Notes under the pieces: model-generated | The model's input: the letters and a program-made list of their open reading frames with translations, nothing else | The model's database searches: none | What the model was told of the DNA's origin: nothing | Shown: positions 31,458-45,100 of the stretch, piece by piece | Layout of the letters: every line of letters starts with the position of its first letter | Numbering within the stretch: the stretch's first letter is position 1 | Assembly: GCA_019055375.1 (NCBI GenBank) | Contig: JAHQIW010000801.1 | Coordinates: 1 to 64,000 of the forward strand | DNA: 64,000 nucleotides | Reading direction: 5' to 3' | From: Parelaphostrongylus tenuis | Lineage: Eukaryota; Nematoda; Chromadorea; Rhabditida; Metastrongylidae | Position numbers and translations under genes: made by a program

Positions 31458-34400
31458 GTTCTCTGACTTCTCCCATGTGGAAGTACTGTGGCGTTTGGCC
31501 CGAGCGTGTGTTGAAAAGGCTGGCTTTTCTAAGTGCCCCAAAGAAAAAGCGCATTTATTGCATGAGGTGAGTATAGATCTCTTATACCTCTGTTACCTTC
31601 ACTGGTTTGCTACGTCAAACCATATCAGAAGTCTCTTGTAAATGCCGAACTTCTTTTTATGGTAGGCATTATCACAGTATGGTCACTTAAGCACACTGGT
31701 TTGGAATTCTCCATCTTTGGAGTGCAAAGAGTGAACAGATCTCTGAATCAGGGCCTTAATGGAAGAGCTTAGTAAACAGCATTATCCTCTTTTCCATTCA
31801 TAACAGTAGGAGAATAGCTCCAGCGATAACACGTGATTACTCCTGGAGAGGCAGTCGCAATACTGTAAAGAAATTTTCCTGTCTACATAAGAAAATGCCA
31901 CTGAATTCAAGAATATGGTGGATCCAGCTCGCTTTTTTAGAACTAAGGCCTATCCATATATTAACAGACTATTGCTCCCCATATCGAGCGCATGTGGCGC
32001 AGTTGTTAGAAGTGCCTTGCGATGCATATTTGGTCGATCGTTGGGTCCCGCGCCAAGCCTTCTATCTCCCCACGGTCGGCGAAATGATACCAGATTTCCC
32101 TGGGACGATAGCACGCTGACTTGGCTCTTCGGTAGGCCACTGCGAGTTATTGTGTAGGCCAATACACAATCAGTCATTTTCTAACGAAGATTGGTGAAGT
32201 CGCGTGCGTGGCTCATTTGTCAGAGATGGATCAACGCCGTAAGCTTTATCCACTATCATTTTTTAACCAGTATCAGTTAGATCTTTGGTGATGTATATGT
32301 CTCAATTGTTCATCTTCAAATGCCTTAGGATCTTGAACATGCGCGCTTCGAACCTATGCAAGCTTCTCTGCTGGTAGGCAGACTTGGTGTCTTACTGATA
32401 ATTATGAAGACGTTTTCGATTTTAGCAGTTCACGGACATCGACGTTTTTTTGATTTAGCGGCTGTGAAGTGATTGTAGATCAGACAGTGGCGCATTATCA
32501 TTATATGTTACACCGAAAAAATCACAAGAAATAGCTCATTCTTATCATTTTCTTCAGCCCTAGCCATTTCACGGAGTCTCCTTTGAAGTTCATGTGAACA
32601 ACATGCGATCCTACGAAAGGTTAAATTAGAAATGAGTTGGAGTGGCGAAAAACTGGGACTTAATCTCAAGAGAGAACGCGCCTTATAGCTGGGACCCATG
32701 CTTAACACAATAACCTTGACTTTCTCAAGCCATTGTTTGCCTCATTGTGAGTCGCTAAGGTCGATGGTTGATTGTCTTCTGGTGCTGGATGCGGATTGCT
32801 CCCACTAGCTCCCAACACTCCGACAATCGTCACGAATCCCATACGGAACGCCCCAACTTGGCTATTCTCGCGATTGCAACGAGATGTGCTCAACTAGTAT
32901 TTTACGACATTTTTGAAGGACATGAAAGCTCCAAACAAGCGAAGATAACAGTTGAACGCCAAGAGTACTGGGATCTGCACAGCAGAAAAGAGAATTTTGG
33001 TATAAGTCAAATACAGTGATAAGAAAGTGATTGTGATTCGTGTGGCCTGTATTGGCTATGTTTGTATGCGTTGTTGAAGCCGTGCTTTGCGATTGCTCAA
33101 AAACTTATCAAATTCCCTCCACAATGTAACTTCATCATCCGACCTAATGGAGGTACAAATGAGCACCGACCCCACTTATCGTTTTCCTTCAAGGGCGGTC
33201 CTCCAAATACTAGGCATATGAAATAGCATTGGGAGGGAAAATGAACCTTCTTTTTGTTTTGTACGTAGCTTTTCTCAATGTCTCGTTTTTAGGGGTTAGA
33301 TTACGCGAAGAAAGCTCTCAGTCTCGAAGGTGACACTCAAAGCGCTGGTGCCCATAAATGGTATCGTATTTACATGAGTCGATTGTGTCTTTGAATTCTT
33401 TATTTTTGAAGGATTCTGTGTTAAATCTATAATCTTTGATTTTTTTTTCTTTTTTCAGGTATGCGATAGCGCTCTTGAAACTTCAAGACCTTGAGAAAAA
33501 AGCCGATCGTTCAGCTGATATCATTAAGCATTTGGAAATGGCCTGTAACTTGGACAGAAGAGACGCATACGCTGCCCATCTGTTGGGTCAGTTCACTGAG
33601 AAGTCTTTGATAATTGCTTGAGAAGATGGGCCTTTTATGATTTTCAAAATAACATGTTTGTAGGCGTATCTCATTATGAAAAGAAAAACTACGCTGAAGC
33701 TCTTTCGTTTTTCGAAAAGGCAGAACAGATCAAGGTGAGTTTATCATTTCTTTATAAAGATTGAATATGTTCATTTTCGTCGATATATGGTATATTTCTT
33801 TTGTTTTATAACAATTTTATAAAACTATTTAGGAGAGGTTTTCCATCAGAAATCTGTACTACATTGGTCTTGTGCAACACGCCACTGGAAAGAAGGAGGA
33901 AGCGATAAAAACCTTCATTGCTGCTTATAGATCACATCCTCAGAACGAGTGTGATGTGGATGTATGTTTATATCTGCTTAATATACTCAATAAGTTCTTT
34001 TTGAATTGATTTCCACTCGTAAAACATTTCCTAGGAGAGAGAGACGGTGTGGGTGGGCGTGGGAGTGGGTGTATGTGTATGTGTATGAGGTTGTGTATGT
34101 GTATGTGTATGTATGTACGTATGTGTGTATGTATGCATGTGCGGTGAGGGAGTGCACGGACAGGGCCTAATTAGTCTCATTTCACAGTTCGTATGGCAAG
34201 AAAATTGGTATCAACTGCGTATAACAGTCACGCGAAATTAGGCGTCGAAATTTGAGATTATGAATGATTGATTTTTTCGTACTTGGAATTTATCCATTAT
34301 AATTGGGTAAGAAACGTGTATAGCGAAGTGGTTAGAGATGCTTTGCGACACACACGTGTTCGGTGGTTCGATCTCGCGTTCAAGACATCAAACCTCCATC

Positions 34401-34847
34401 CCTTCGAAGATGGTGAATTAGTACCAAACTTTCCTTCGACGAGATTAGGACTGACGTGATACATCATCACTGTGAGTTATCGTAAAAGCCAGATTTACAT
34501 TCAGCCACTCAAACAACGATGCTAGGTGAAGGCAAATTCCTCAGGGATTGATCAACGCCGAGAGCTTTACCCTTTATCCTTCTATACGTGTGTAGAAGAG
34601 TTTGAGGTCTTGATTATATTCAAAATAAACCTCCAGTGAGTTCTGTCACAGCGAGGAGCTGATTTTTGGAGCGCGTAAATTTATAAATTGTAATTCTTTT
34701 ATTATTTATTGTACAGAGAGCACTGTGAAACGTTTCAGACGAGTTTGAATACAAGTGAATTCGTCATTTCAGGCACGTTTTCAAGCAAAAACAAAGCTAA
34801 TGAAGCTCAAAGTGAAGCCAGAAGAATACGAAGTGGAAGACTACTAA
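31458..34847 (+). CDS. RMDN/RMD-1-family TPR protein (regulator of microtubule dynamics), 5' exons not found
   Basis: Six exons: 31458-31566, 33293-33360, 33459-33586, 33664-33734, 33833-33961, 34773-34847. All splice phases agree, giving about 192 residues and a TAA stop. The product matches the TPR-like helical domain of RMDN proteins. It opens with VEVLWRLARACVEKAG, the family's EVLWRLARA motif, followed by YAKKALSLEG, HKWYAIALLKL, IIKHLEMACNLDRRDAYAAH, EALSFFEKAEQI and NLYYIGLVQHATGKKEEAIK. C. elegans RMD-1 associates with spindle microtubules, while human RMDN1-3 have other roles; the function here is by family only. AATAAA at 34903, 56 bp past the stop, is a good poly(A) signal. An open frame runs back to an ATG at 31372, but an acceptor at 31457 suggests the true 5' exons lie upstream. 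Introns contain SINE copies at 31985 and 34312. Confidence 0.85.
31985..32275 (+). mobile_element. tRNA-headed SINE, 'GGCGCAGTGG' family, in an RMDN intron
   Basis: Head CATGTGGCGCAGTTGTTAGA with GGTCGATCGTTGGGTCCCGC. The body carries ACTGCGAGTTATTGTGTAGG and ends GGATCAACGCCGTAAGCTTT. Confidence 0.8.
32730..33020 (+). repeat. Body of the Ser/Leu-tRNA-like SINE family (RMDN intron)
   Basis: Shares ACTTGGCTATTCTCGCGATT, CAACGAGATGTGCTCAACTA and GTACTGGGATCTGCACAGC with the bodies of the copies at 44652 and 57987. The tRNA-like head is missing or too diverged to recognise. Confidence 0.6.
34035..34145. repeat. GTGTAT-type microsatellite (RMDN intron)
   Basis: GT/GTAT-rich run (GGTGTATGTGTATGTGTATG and similar) with a purine-strand bias. 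Confidence 0.85.
34312..34590 (+). mobile_element. tRNA-headed SINE, 'GGCGCAGTGG' family, in the last RMDN intron
   Basis: Head GTGTATAGCGAAGTGGTTAG with TGGTTCGATCTCGCGTTC as box B. The body contains CACTGTGAGTTATCG and ends GATCAACGCCGAGAGCTTTA. Confidence 0.8.
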
Positions 34848-34985
34848 TTAGAGCTGTTTTCTCCGCAAGAAGTGTCAGAACTTGAAGACTAATTCTAGTA
34901 GGAATAAAGAGAGATATTAATGAGCAATTTGGATATCTGTTTTTTCTTGAAACGAACACAACTGATACACTGGAAGCACTATCAC

Positions 34986-35164
34986 GGCAGTAAATTGAGA
35001 AGTGTTAAGTACTACGGCAGTGAATTAAGAACTGTTTAGAATTAAGGCAGTGCGTTGGGAAGTACGCAATACTACGGCAGTGATTAGGACGTATGTAGTA
35101 CTACATCAGTGGATTGAGAATTATTCAGTACTACGGTAGTGGATTGAGAACAATCAAGTACTAT
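34986..35164. repeat. Six-unit 30-bp tandem repeat between convergent genes
   Basis: Units start at 34986, 35016, 35046, 35076 (29 bp), 35105 and 35135. Consensus is close to GGCAGTGGATTGAGAA followed by a variable middle and AGTACTAC. It lies between the RMDN poly(A) signal and the HtrL-like stop. Confidence 0.9.
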
Positions 35165-35309
35165 CAAGAAGAAAATGGCACTTATACAAAATGTGATCAT
35201 TGAAAGTACTAAGGGCACTAGGTCACGCTAGGAATCAGCAAACACATAAGGTTAGTACACTTGAGAGAAATAGAGAATGGAATGCTCCGTCGGAACGTCC
35301 GTAAGTGTA

Positions 35310-38300
35310 TTACCGCTTGTATCGTCTCTGGTCGATATTGAATAAATGAAAGGCATCGAACCAATTGCCGTGAGTTATATTAAAAAGTTGTGGGTGCGAA
35401 TTGATCACTAGTACGAGTACGGTCTGAAAAATGTACGAGTCAATAGTTTTTATGCCTAAGTTTGGAGTCAAAAGCCACCAACTCGTACGCTGTGTTTGGT
35501 GATCCTCAAGTGTAGCATACTTACCCAAGTGGTGAAAATGTTTTTATCGTTTTATTGAGTTCTGTTACGTATTGAGATTTGATCATGTATATCATCCTCT
35601 CCACTTCTCGTCAGTTCAAAATGCAAAACCAGCGTTTACGAAACGTTTGTAATGTCTTTATGCAGATTATTTGATAGTACCTTTTTCAATCGAGTGTTCA
35701 TTATAAACCTCGGTTCTTTTCCGTTAAACGGCACGGGATGAAGAAACGATCCCTTTCGCTGAACAGGATTTTTTCATAAGAGTGTCAGTAAAAATTCGAA
35801 ACCCCAAATCTCTGGATACGCGTTACATGCTGCTTTTCTGGAGAGACCTTCTTGTAACGTTTTGAATTTCGAGGATAAATTATATTTTACATAGGCCGCG
35901 CGTTTTTACTGTCACTGCGATGGACGCACGAAAGATACATGAACGTGTAGAGGAAATCTTTCTAAGAGAGTCATATCTTTCATCTGGAGTCTCTTTCGAA
36001 GCGGAGAAAGAATTTCTCATTGAATTACAAAAATCCCTCTTCAGTTGTGAGCCTACTCAGTGCCATCGATCGATCACCGATGTTTTCCTTTTGCTGAAGC
36101 GTTATGAAAAAGGCTTTCTCAAAAAACTGCCACGTAGCGCACTAGCCAGAAATTAAAGCCTGCGAGTGATTGCTAAAAGTGCAATGGAAAGCCTTCGTCC
36201 AGCGAGAGTAGTCGCTTCCCCGTCCCTTGCTGTCAGTCATAAATAGTTTTTGAAAATGTTCAGCTGTTTTTTTTTTCGGGTACAAATTTATTCGTGGCAA
36301 CAGAGTTAGCAGACACGCATTTTTCGGCCACAGTGCCGTTTTCTCGACTGCTTACTCTTTATCTGAAAGAGCGAGCATCGAAGATTGATAAACTTTTGTA
36401 GAGTGAAATTATCAGTGACATAGTTCATTTTACAGTCGATGTCATGCGGCTGGTATCACCTGTTGCCCCGTTGATCGTCCAGTGACTCGAGCGGGTGCCA
36501 GCAACATTTCCGTTTTTCTTTATCGCGTGTAAGAGTAGCCCATGTGGGTCCTCCTCGCTCTAAGGATTCGCTGAGCATCATATCTTTCCTCCATAGCATT
36601 CGTGAAGAAATCGGACTAACGGGTCGGTGGTCTCGTGTAGAGCGCTTGACATCCTGAAAAATCCAGTCAGTAACGGCTCTTGCCCATCGGTTGTCGTTGA
36701 AGCGCATCACGTGTCCAGCCCACCTTATTTTCGATATCCTAGCCTGTAGAACAGCGTCTCTGATTTTCGATCGTTGACGTAGGTCGGAATTTCGTATCCG
36801 TTCTCTTATTTGCGAGATGCGGGATACTCCTAGCATCGACCCTTCGACTGCACGTTCAATAACGCCTAGTGACCTTTCATCCTGTTTACGTAGCGACCAG
36901 GTTTCTGCTGCGTACATTAGAGCAGGGATATTCGTCGAGTCGAAAAGGTAGGCACGGAGTTGGATGTTCTTCGTTTTCTTCATTACATTCCCGATGATCT
37001 TAAACGCTCCCCAAGCCGCTCGTTTCCTCCTTCTCAACTTTGGAGTTAGGTCGTCCATCATCTTAATTTCACGGCCTAGATAGACGTAACTGGAGCATTC
37101 GGAGATTTTTGTTTTGTTGAGCGTGAATAGGGCATTCAAAACCCATCCGTTCCTCATAAACATCGCTTTTGTTAGATCTAGTCAGAGGGCTATCTTTCCA
37201 CAAGCGTTGTCGAAATCGGTTAACATTCGTTCAGCTTTGCTGATGCTTGGTGTTATGAGGACGATATTGTCAGCAAAGCGAAGATGGTTCAATTGTTGAC
37301 CGTCAATTTTCACTCCCATATCGTCCCATTTTAATGTTCGCATGACGTTTTGGAGGGTGGCAGTGAATAATTTTAGCGAATTTGTATCACCTTGTCAACT
37401 GCTCTTCTTACGTCGATGGTGATATTGTTGTAGAATGGAGATATTTTGGTCGTTAAATCTTTATATAGCTCAGGAAGGATCATTATATTACCGATTATGG
37501 AAACCTGGTTTTCTAGAACCTTTATAACCGTTTCTATTTCCACTGAATCGAAGGTCTTCTTCAGATCTACGAAAATGAGACAAAGCGGTAGTTTTTACTC
37601 TCGTGAAACGTCAGTGAGCGTCTGGTATATGTGAGTAAAATACCTTCTTCGATCAACGTTGTTGCCACTGATAAATTTGTGCCCAAACCTTGAAAAGACG
37701 ACTAACGTTCTGGAAGTCTAAATATGACATGGTAATTATGTCACAATCACGAGTACAGTGTCAGGTCGACCACCAGGTGTGTCTGTGAAAATTTATTCTG
37801 CAATGCAACTGAGAACGCTCTAGTTTGGCTAACTCAGGGTTGTGGGAAAAATGGACTCATCCAGCATTAAAGGACGTCATGACGCAACTGAAAAAAATCC
37901 TCAGACAGCTCAAAAACTCACACATGAAAGTTCAAGGCCTTCGTGGATGATCTATACAATGAATACTTCTAGAATTTTTTTTTTTGATTTTTCAATTCCT
38001 TCAACTTCCAAATGTTCATGGGGGCTGTACTTATAACTCGCTTCACGCCATGTACTCACGGTCGCTCATCAAAGTCACCGTTGTCAAGCATTTTCAATGA
38101 TGAAAATCTCTCGATATGCAAGCTCTGTATTTTTTTTCTATTAAATTAAGTCATGCTGCCAAAGAATGAATAGTTCCGCGTGATTGCAGCTAGTCAGCTT
38201 CCTCTCTTTCATATAAGTTGAGAGTGAACAGATTCCTATCATCTCCTCACGTACTGTGGACTTTACGACAGGGTTTCCGTACACTACCCTTCGTTCAAGC

Positions 38301-41300
38301 TTGTGAAACTCTCGATAGATGAAATGGCCATTGTGTTAGCTACATAAAATGTTCTTCAGAGTCAAGAAAGGCATCTGTCTGTAATATCTCGTGAACCAAG
38401 GATTACTCCTGAACATGAATTTATGTCATCGCCCTTTTGTACTTGCAGGGGGAATTCACAACGCCTATTAGCAATGACAACTTGTCAACGAAAACGAATA
38501 CGAAAATCTCATCTTATGTTTACCTAAAATGTTCAAATACTGAAGTATCGACTTAAGCTTACCACTTAACGACGGTAAAAATCATATGACACATAGACTG
38601 TGGATCGGGGAAGGACAACCAAATGAAACTTAACGAGGAAATCGCAAATCTGCTACGATATGCTCAAATTTGGCTTGTAATTCGATATGCCAATATCACG
38701 TCGCCAAGCCTTGGGTCCGAGACGAGAGTAGTTCGAATTATCTTTGAACGTCCTGACAGCACATTTTAAGCCTTTCATAGGTTTCTCATGGCACTAATAA
38801 AGTGATAGACACGTGTTTTGGTCCCACGGCCTCATCAGTAGCACAGTTTCTTTCGTTTCAGCCAGTCCTTTGTAAAGGGAGTATCTCTCTACACCGTGCT
38901 ACAAATAAGGTTGTAAGACCATAACACGTGTCTGGCACTGTATAAGTGCCATAACAGACCTCACGAAAGCTTCAGCTCAATAGACAAGATTTTCTACTTC
39001 TTTGTAAAAAGCCACTTGTTTCCTTTTCTTTCTTCGCTAAAGCTCCGTGCTTCCCTGGCTATGAATAAAAACCTTGCCTGGTCATCGTCCACCTTTTTGT
39101 AGTACGTCAATTCAATAAATTTCCGATGAACCAAAGTATGAAGTTGCCCTATCGACCTAAAATGTACGACTTTTCGCTCGATATAGGCTCATATTTCGTT
39201 GTATGGACTCATACCTACCGTTTGTCACCTGCAATGAAGCCGCCTGAAATTACGGACAAATTGCGGCGATAGAGCTTATCGATCGTGTAGTGAGTAATGG
39301 AATCATGAATTGGCGTAAGCTGAAAGAGTTTTCTGGAAGTATACTCGATATCCCAGCTCTATGCCAGCTGGTAGAAAACCCATGCCCACAACAGAACTAG
39401 AGAAAAGAAGAAGTCATTATGTGTTTAGTGTTATCTTTTGGATAATTTAGATTTACACAAGAACCTTAAGGCAATTCTCTTGTTTCAAGTTCTGTAGTTT
39501 CAATTTGAAATATTAAAGATAACACCTTTCTGAATGATTCAAAAGCAGTGAGCGATCGAAACTAAATGGTTATGTGTTCTTAAAGGCGGATACGCGGGCT
39601 CGTGTGTTAACAATTACAACACGGTGATCCTTTGGCTGCCTTTCTTCATGCCAAATTCTAACCTATCGATGCTACCAGCAGTCACCATCTGCAGGACTGA
39701 ATGGAGAATACAAGTCGACATTGAAACTATTTAAGTTGAAGCTATAGTTGAAATTATAATAATTGATTTTATTTTGTCGATCCATAAGTTTTGACACTAG
39801 AGCGATGAACACCAAATTTGCTAAGCAGAAATAAATAAAATTTTATGATTCTGATATACTTCAGTTGCTTATTTCTTGTGAACACAACTTTTCTACATTT
39901 GTGTTAAGACGGAGCTATCTTGGAAGCAAATTCGTTGGTGCTCTTGCACGAATGGCGCACATTGTAAATGCTATTGAAGCGGCGCGTAATTTCAGTAGAG
40001 CTTGGGGCCATGAGACGGTTGCAGAAAAGACGCCTATAAATAGTTCGCGAAGTTCAAAGCTGGAGAGAACAATTCGGGGATCAACCGCGCTCGGGTCGTG
40101 CACAAGAAGCTTGATTAATCTTGCGCGCCGCTTCATTAGCATCTTCTCCTGCGCAGCATTCGTGCATGAGCAGCAAGCGAATTTGTTCCCAAGACAGCTC
40201 CATCTCAAAGCAAGTGTAGGCATGTCGAATATAGAAATGTTCGCAAGAAAATTCGCAATTGAGTGATACCAAAACCATGCAATTTGAATTATGTTTGTTT
40301 CAAAAGTCCGGTGCTTATTCTTTAATGTCAAAACTTATGGAACGACCTAATATTAACTGTGTATTCTTCTTTCATAGCAGGATACGATGTAAAACACAAC
40401 AACAAGAATGCTGAGTTCCTATTAAAAGTGTGAATCTCAGGTGGCTCCAAACTCACGGTATCGTTTCGGAAGGACTACATGACTATGGTTTCATCTTCAA
40501 GAGTTCAATACAGATTTATGCTCCCCAGATCAATCTCGTTGACGGGTTATTGCTCATAGCATTGATATGGATAGAACATGACTGAGAGAAGGGCAGATAG
40601 GGACTTCGACTGTACAGTGGATGAAGCATGAGTCCTAGAAAGAGTAGCCAAGAGTTCAAATTCCCTTCGAGTTCTCTGTTAACTCGTATTCTAGCATTCC
40701 TGCGATTCAATATGCATGGTAGTTTTGAAGAGAAGCTAAAAATCAACGCGCATACCTTGATGAGAGAGATTTTCTTATGGGGAAATTGAGGTTTCCACTT
40801 GTTGTTGAATGGAAAGACACTCTGGTTACCGTGACCATAGCCGGCATCAATCCAAACGAAGAACTCTGTGGAGAACGGGTCTTCTAACTGAAAACAGCAA
40901 TTCAGTCTCACAAATCTTATAAATGTCTGTTGAAACAACAATCGGCTAAAGGAGGACGGTTGTCATGTTCTGTGAGCAACTGGAGAGTTTAATCTCTTTT
41001 GAAATCCATTAATAATAAGAGCTTAGTATCGAAAAATTGATCAAAATACTGCGAACAGTACAATATGAGAAGAAATTTTTACATTGTGTAACTACAAAGA
41101 CACAATATACTATTTTTTTCATTTTAAGATTAAGACCACGCTTAGATTTCGATATATCTTATGATTTGAGCCAGCATATCATGTGGTCTGTTAATGAGTT
41201 CATATACACGTGATTCAACCTTGCAGCCTCGTCACTCGGCAGGCTCATCGTCTTTAACCATTCCTCACGAGGCTCCTACCCCCACCCCCTAAAAGAGGTA

Positions 41301-42107
41301 GGTGACGACGAACGATTTAGCAATCGCTGTCTAGTGAAAAATCACAAGATTAGCAATATTCGACACTCGATTTTATTTACAGTTCTTTATCAAGACCACG
41401 TTCAAATTTCATTATATCCCAGAATTATTATTTGAGAAAAGGGGTGACATAAAGGTGTAATGTTATAAAAAGGTATAATATTATAAAGATACCAGCCAGG
41501 AGCAATGTCGTGTCGAAATTGCCGATCCTGTGATCTGTCATTTGACGGCGATTGTGTGAATCGTTCTTCGTCGCCTCCCTCTTTATATGGGAAGTAGAGG
41601 CCTTTGAGAGGATTGGCTAAAGGCGAAGGGCCTACACGACTGACGAGGCTGCAAGGCTGAAGCACGTGTATCGGGCTGTACAAAAGCCCATCAACAGACC
41701 ACATGACTTGTTGGCTCAAATAATAATTATGAGCAATATACTCTGTGTCATCTGTAGTATTTCCCAAAACAATCCTCTTTTACGCTTTGGAATACGTAGG
41801 CTAAAAATCTGACTTTTTGATTAACTTGGTAGTAACGTGTTGTATTACTTTTGAGACTCGTATTGGACATAGGGCGAGTACGGCGCAATGATTAGAAGCT
41901 GTCTTCCTTGCACTGGTCCCAACTTGTATTGGCAAAGTATAATCGAGCGTAACCGGAGTTGACCAACCTCGTTACATAATTAATGACCCGCAGCGCGCGT
42001 GTTTCTTTAATAAGCCCACTGGCTGAAGTTACTAGAACATTCTCCAACCCACAACCTTTTGGCAATAACCCGATTTCTATAACGAAAATGCCATATAAAA
42101 CAATTAC

Positions 42108-42148
<41 letters not shown>

Positions 42149-45100
42149 ATCTGAATCTCGAATGGGTTATTTTCCAAAGGTGTGAAATGCGCAAACTGGC
42201 TTTTTTTTTTTGAAACTGGTTATAGGTTGTGAGTACAGATTCAAATCTGGTATACTTCGTTCATGCGTTTTGTGAGTGGCAGGCAGATTTCTTGAAGTGG
42301 TGGTTGTAGCATTGGCCCATGTCTCTGCTGCTTAACAAAGCGTTGGGCAGACTATTGTATCGAAAAGGTGAACACGGGTTTAGGGTTCACTCTTCGGTTG
42401 GTGGCTTTTTCAAAAAGCCCAAATGTATACTCTCCTTCTTCCGTCTAAGTCCTCCTTTGCGCTGCTTCCCATGTTCAGTGAACGTCCAAAGTATATTAAC
42501 GAGGTAATCTCCTCAATCCGAGGACCATTCGGTTCAATTCGTTCATCTTTACGCATGGATTCTTTATGAACTGTGCCTTTGTCCTGTTTAAGCGCTGCTC
42601 TATACTTTTCCTGCTTCGTTGAGTTCATTGATTTTCGCCTCTGCTTCACTGATACATGTCGAAAAGACGACGATGTCGTTCGTTAAACGAGGATCTGATG
42701 AGGATTTTTCATCAATACGATGCCTTCCTCGTTTCAATCGAGCGACTTCATTATCCATTGCATTATACCAGCGATAAGCTCTGGTTGTATAGTGTAGTAT
42801 TGTCGAACCTCTTTGTTTGATTGGTATGGTGAGGGGTTGATGGAAAAGTGAACTTTTTTGTGCTGCAGTTTCCACAGCAGCCCGCTAATGTTTGTGTATA
42901 GACGGGTGAGAGAAGTGCATCCGTTTTGGCGCTGTCAAACACTTTTTCATAGTCAATAGAGGTCAGGATAAGGGCCATACGGTATTCCCGACAGACTTCA
43001 ATAACGCGTGACACGTTTCATGTGGTCCATGCAACAAAATTCCTTACGGAATCCTTCTTACTAAACTATGTGTGCCTTACGCGAAGTCTACGATGAGCCC
43101 AAAAGGGTGATCTTCATGAAAAGCTAGGAAAGTCACTAAAAAATATATTGGGCGGAAGCTGCTGGAATCCCTTTCGTCACCCTTTTCAGCTGAGATGACT
43201 ATGCATAATATTCTTCTCGAGTCTGGAAGTTTTTCTTTCTACAGGCATGATGTTTGGAAGTATATATTCCATTACTTTCGTTATTGAGCTTTCTTTTTCT
43301 TGTTTCAAAAATGATTTCGTTATTATTTGTTCGACAGAGGTTATTTTTTGTCTAAAGATTATCGGCCCGCGTGTCATTGGAGCGCGATCGATATACGCAT
43401 TGATGTCAAGCTGTAAGATCTGGGAGTCCCTTGCAGATGGCTTCACCAATTTCTTAAAACCACTATCCTGTTGCTTGGTTCCCTCGCTTATTTTCCATGC
43501 CTCTGTGATTTTTACCTATCGGCTGCAGTCTTCTGTATATGTTCTCAATTTTTCCATCATCTACTGCATGCGATCTGACTCGCGTGCGTGATATGAAGAA
43601 ATTTGTCCATTATCTAACCACGGTGATATCGGCTCTCAATTTTTTTTTAATGTTTGCATAGTCCCTCTACCATTTGCTTCTTTGTATAACCGCTGGTGCT
43701 TTCCACCATTCGAAAGCGCCTTTTTTGAAGTATAGCGCATTGAATAAACCTATGACGGACCGGGTCGAATGTTGAGTTTGTGTTTTACAAGTTAGCATTG
43801 TGGGAGCTTCGTTCAGGAAATTTTGTTGTAGCGAATCCGATCTTATTGGAAGCCGCGGAAGCAAGCATTGGGTTGTTTTCAATTTCGCAATAATGTTTTA
43901 TCTAATCATTAACTATTTTATCGCGAAAACCACTTAAAAATTTCTCAGGTGACACTTAATAAAATATTTTCTCCATTCTCAGGCTTATTGACATGACAGC
44001 ACATATGGAAAAGAATAAGAGCCAAGCACTATGACGTGTTGGAAAATCGAAGGTAGAAACATTTCCTCTCCTGTTACAAAAAAACTCGTCATTGATTTCA
44101 TGAAAGTGAGGAAATTGGAGTTAACAGAGCAATCTGCGATACAGTTCATAGAAAGCATATTGCTGCTTTGACGCCCTCTTCAACGCTCTGTTGCGATTCA
44201 CATGGGAACTCATTGGCTGAACCATATCCAAGATCGTATAGGAAAGCAACTCGTGTAGTATTCCATGACATTCATAAAGAAAACGAAATCCGCAAGCATG
44301 AGTCTAATGAACTTGCGAACTGATTGAAGTCCCTTGTTGACGTTAAATGAAAGGGAACGATTCGAATACCAATGATTGGATCCGTGCAACAAATGCTGTG
44401 ACGGGTCATGCTGAGTGTAAAATGTAAATATAAAAGTGGTTTTATTTTCACAGCGTCGATTGTGCTCAATTTACTTTTGATGGGCGTAGACGACGGTGAT
44501 TTCACCTGTAAGTGCTTTTGAGCTTAAAATATTCTTTTTGGAATTATTTTGAATGTTTTTTTCGGGGTTTAAAAAACAGTCGATCTTTTGATTTCATCTG
44601 TGATGACTTGCGAAGTTCATCAATTCTCAATATTCCTTATTATTCTTATTGTTTTTGCGCCTTGACCGAGTGGTTAAGTTGCTCGCCGCGGTGCGTGTGG
44701 AGCCGAGCTCTTTTTTCCGGCAGTTAACAACGACGTCTTATGGAAGTCGACGGCCGGGCTATGCTCGAAATTTTAAGAAGGCTCGCTCAACTAGTATTTT
44801 AGGGCGTTCAAGAAGAAGACGAAAATACGAATCAAATGGTAGAACTAATGAGATTAGCACACTGGAAAAAACCCTGTGCGGACGGATCAATAAAGCACCT
44901 AAACTAAAACTTTTCTTATTTTTTCATCAATGCTTTCGCCAAATACACCGGCGAGTGGATCACTGAACATGGGTTTAGCTAGATCATGCATATCGTATCA
45001 TAGCCGCGAGTGGCTTTTATTGGCTCAATAGAACTCATCAACTGCACAGCCAATCACTTGCCTTTACACGAACAGCCACAGTGTTCTTCTATGGTCACTT

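Noticed and set aside
35920..36156. 78-codon + frame starting MDARKIHERVEE
   Set aside because: It sits in a hairpin repeat shared with 30098-30900 and lies antisense in an HtrL-like intron.
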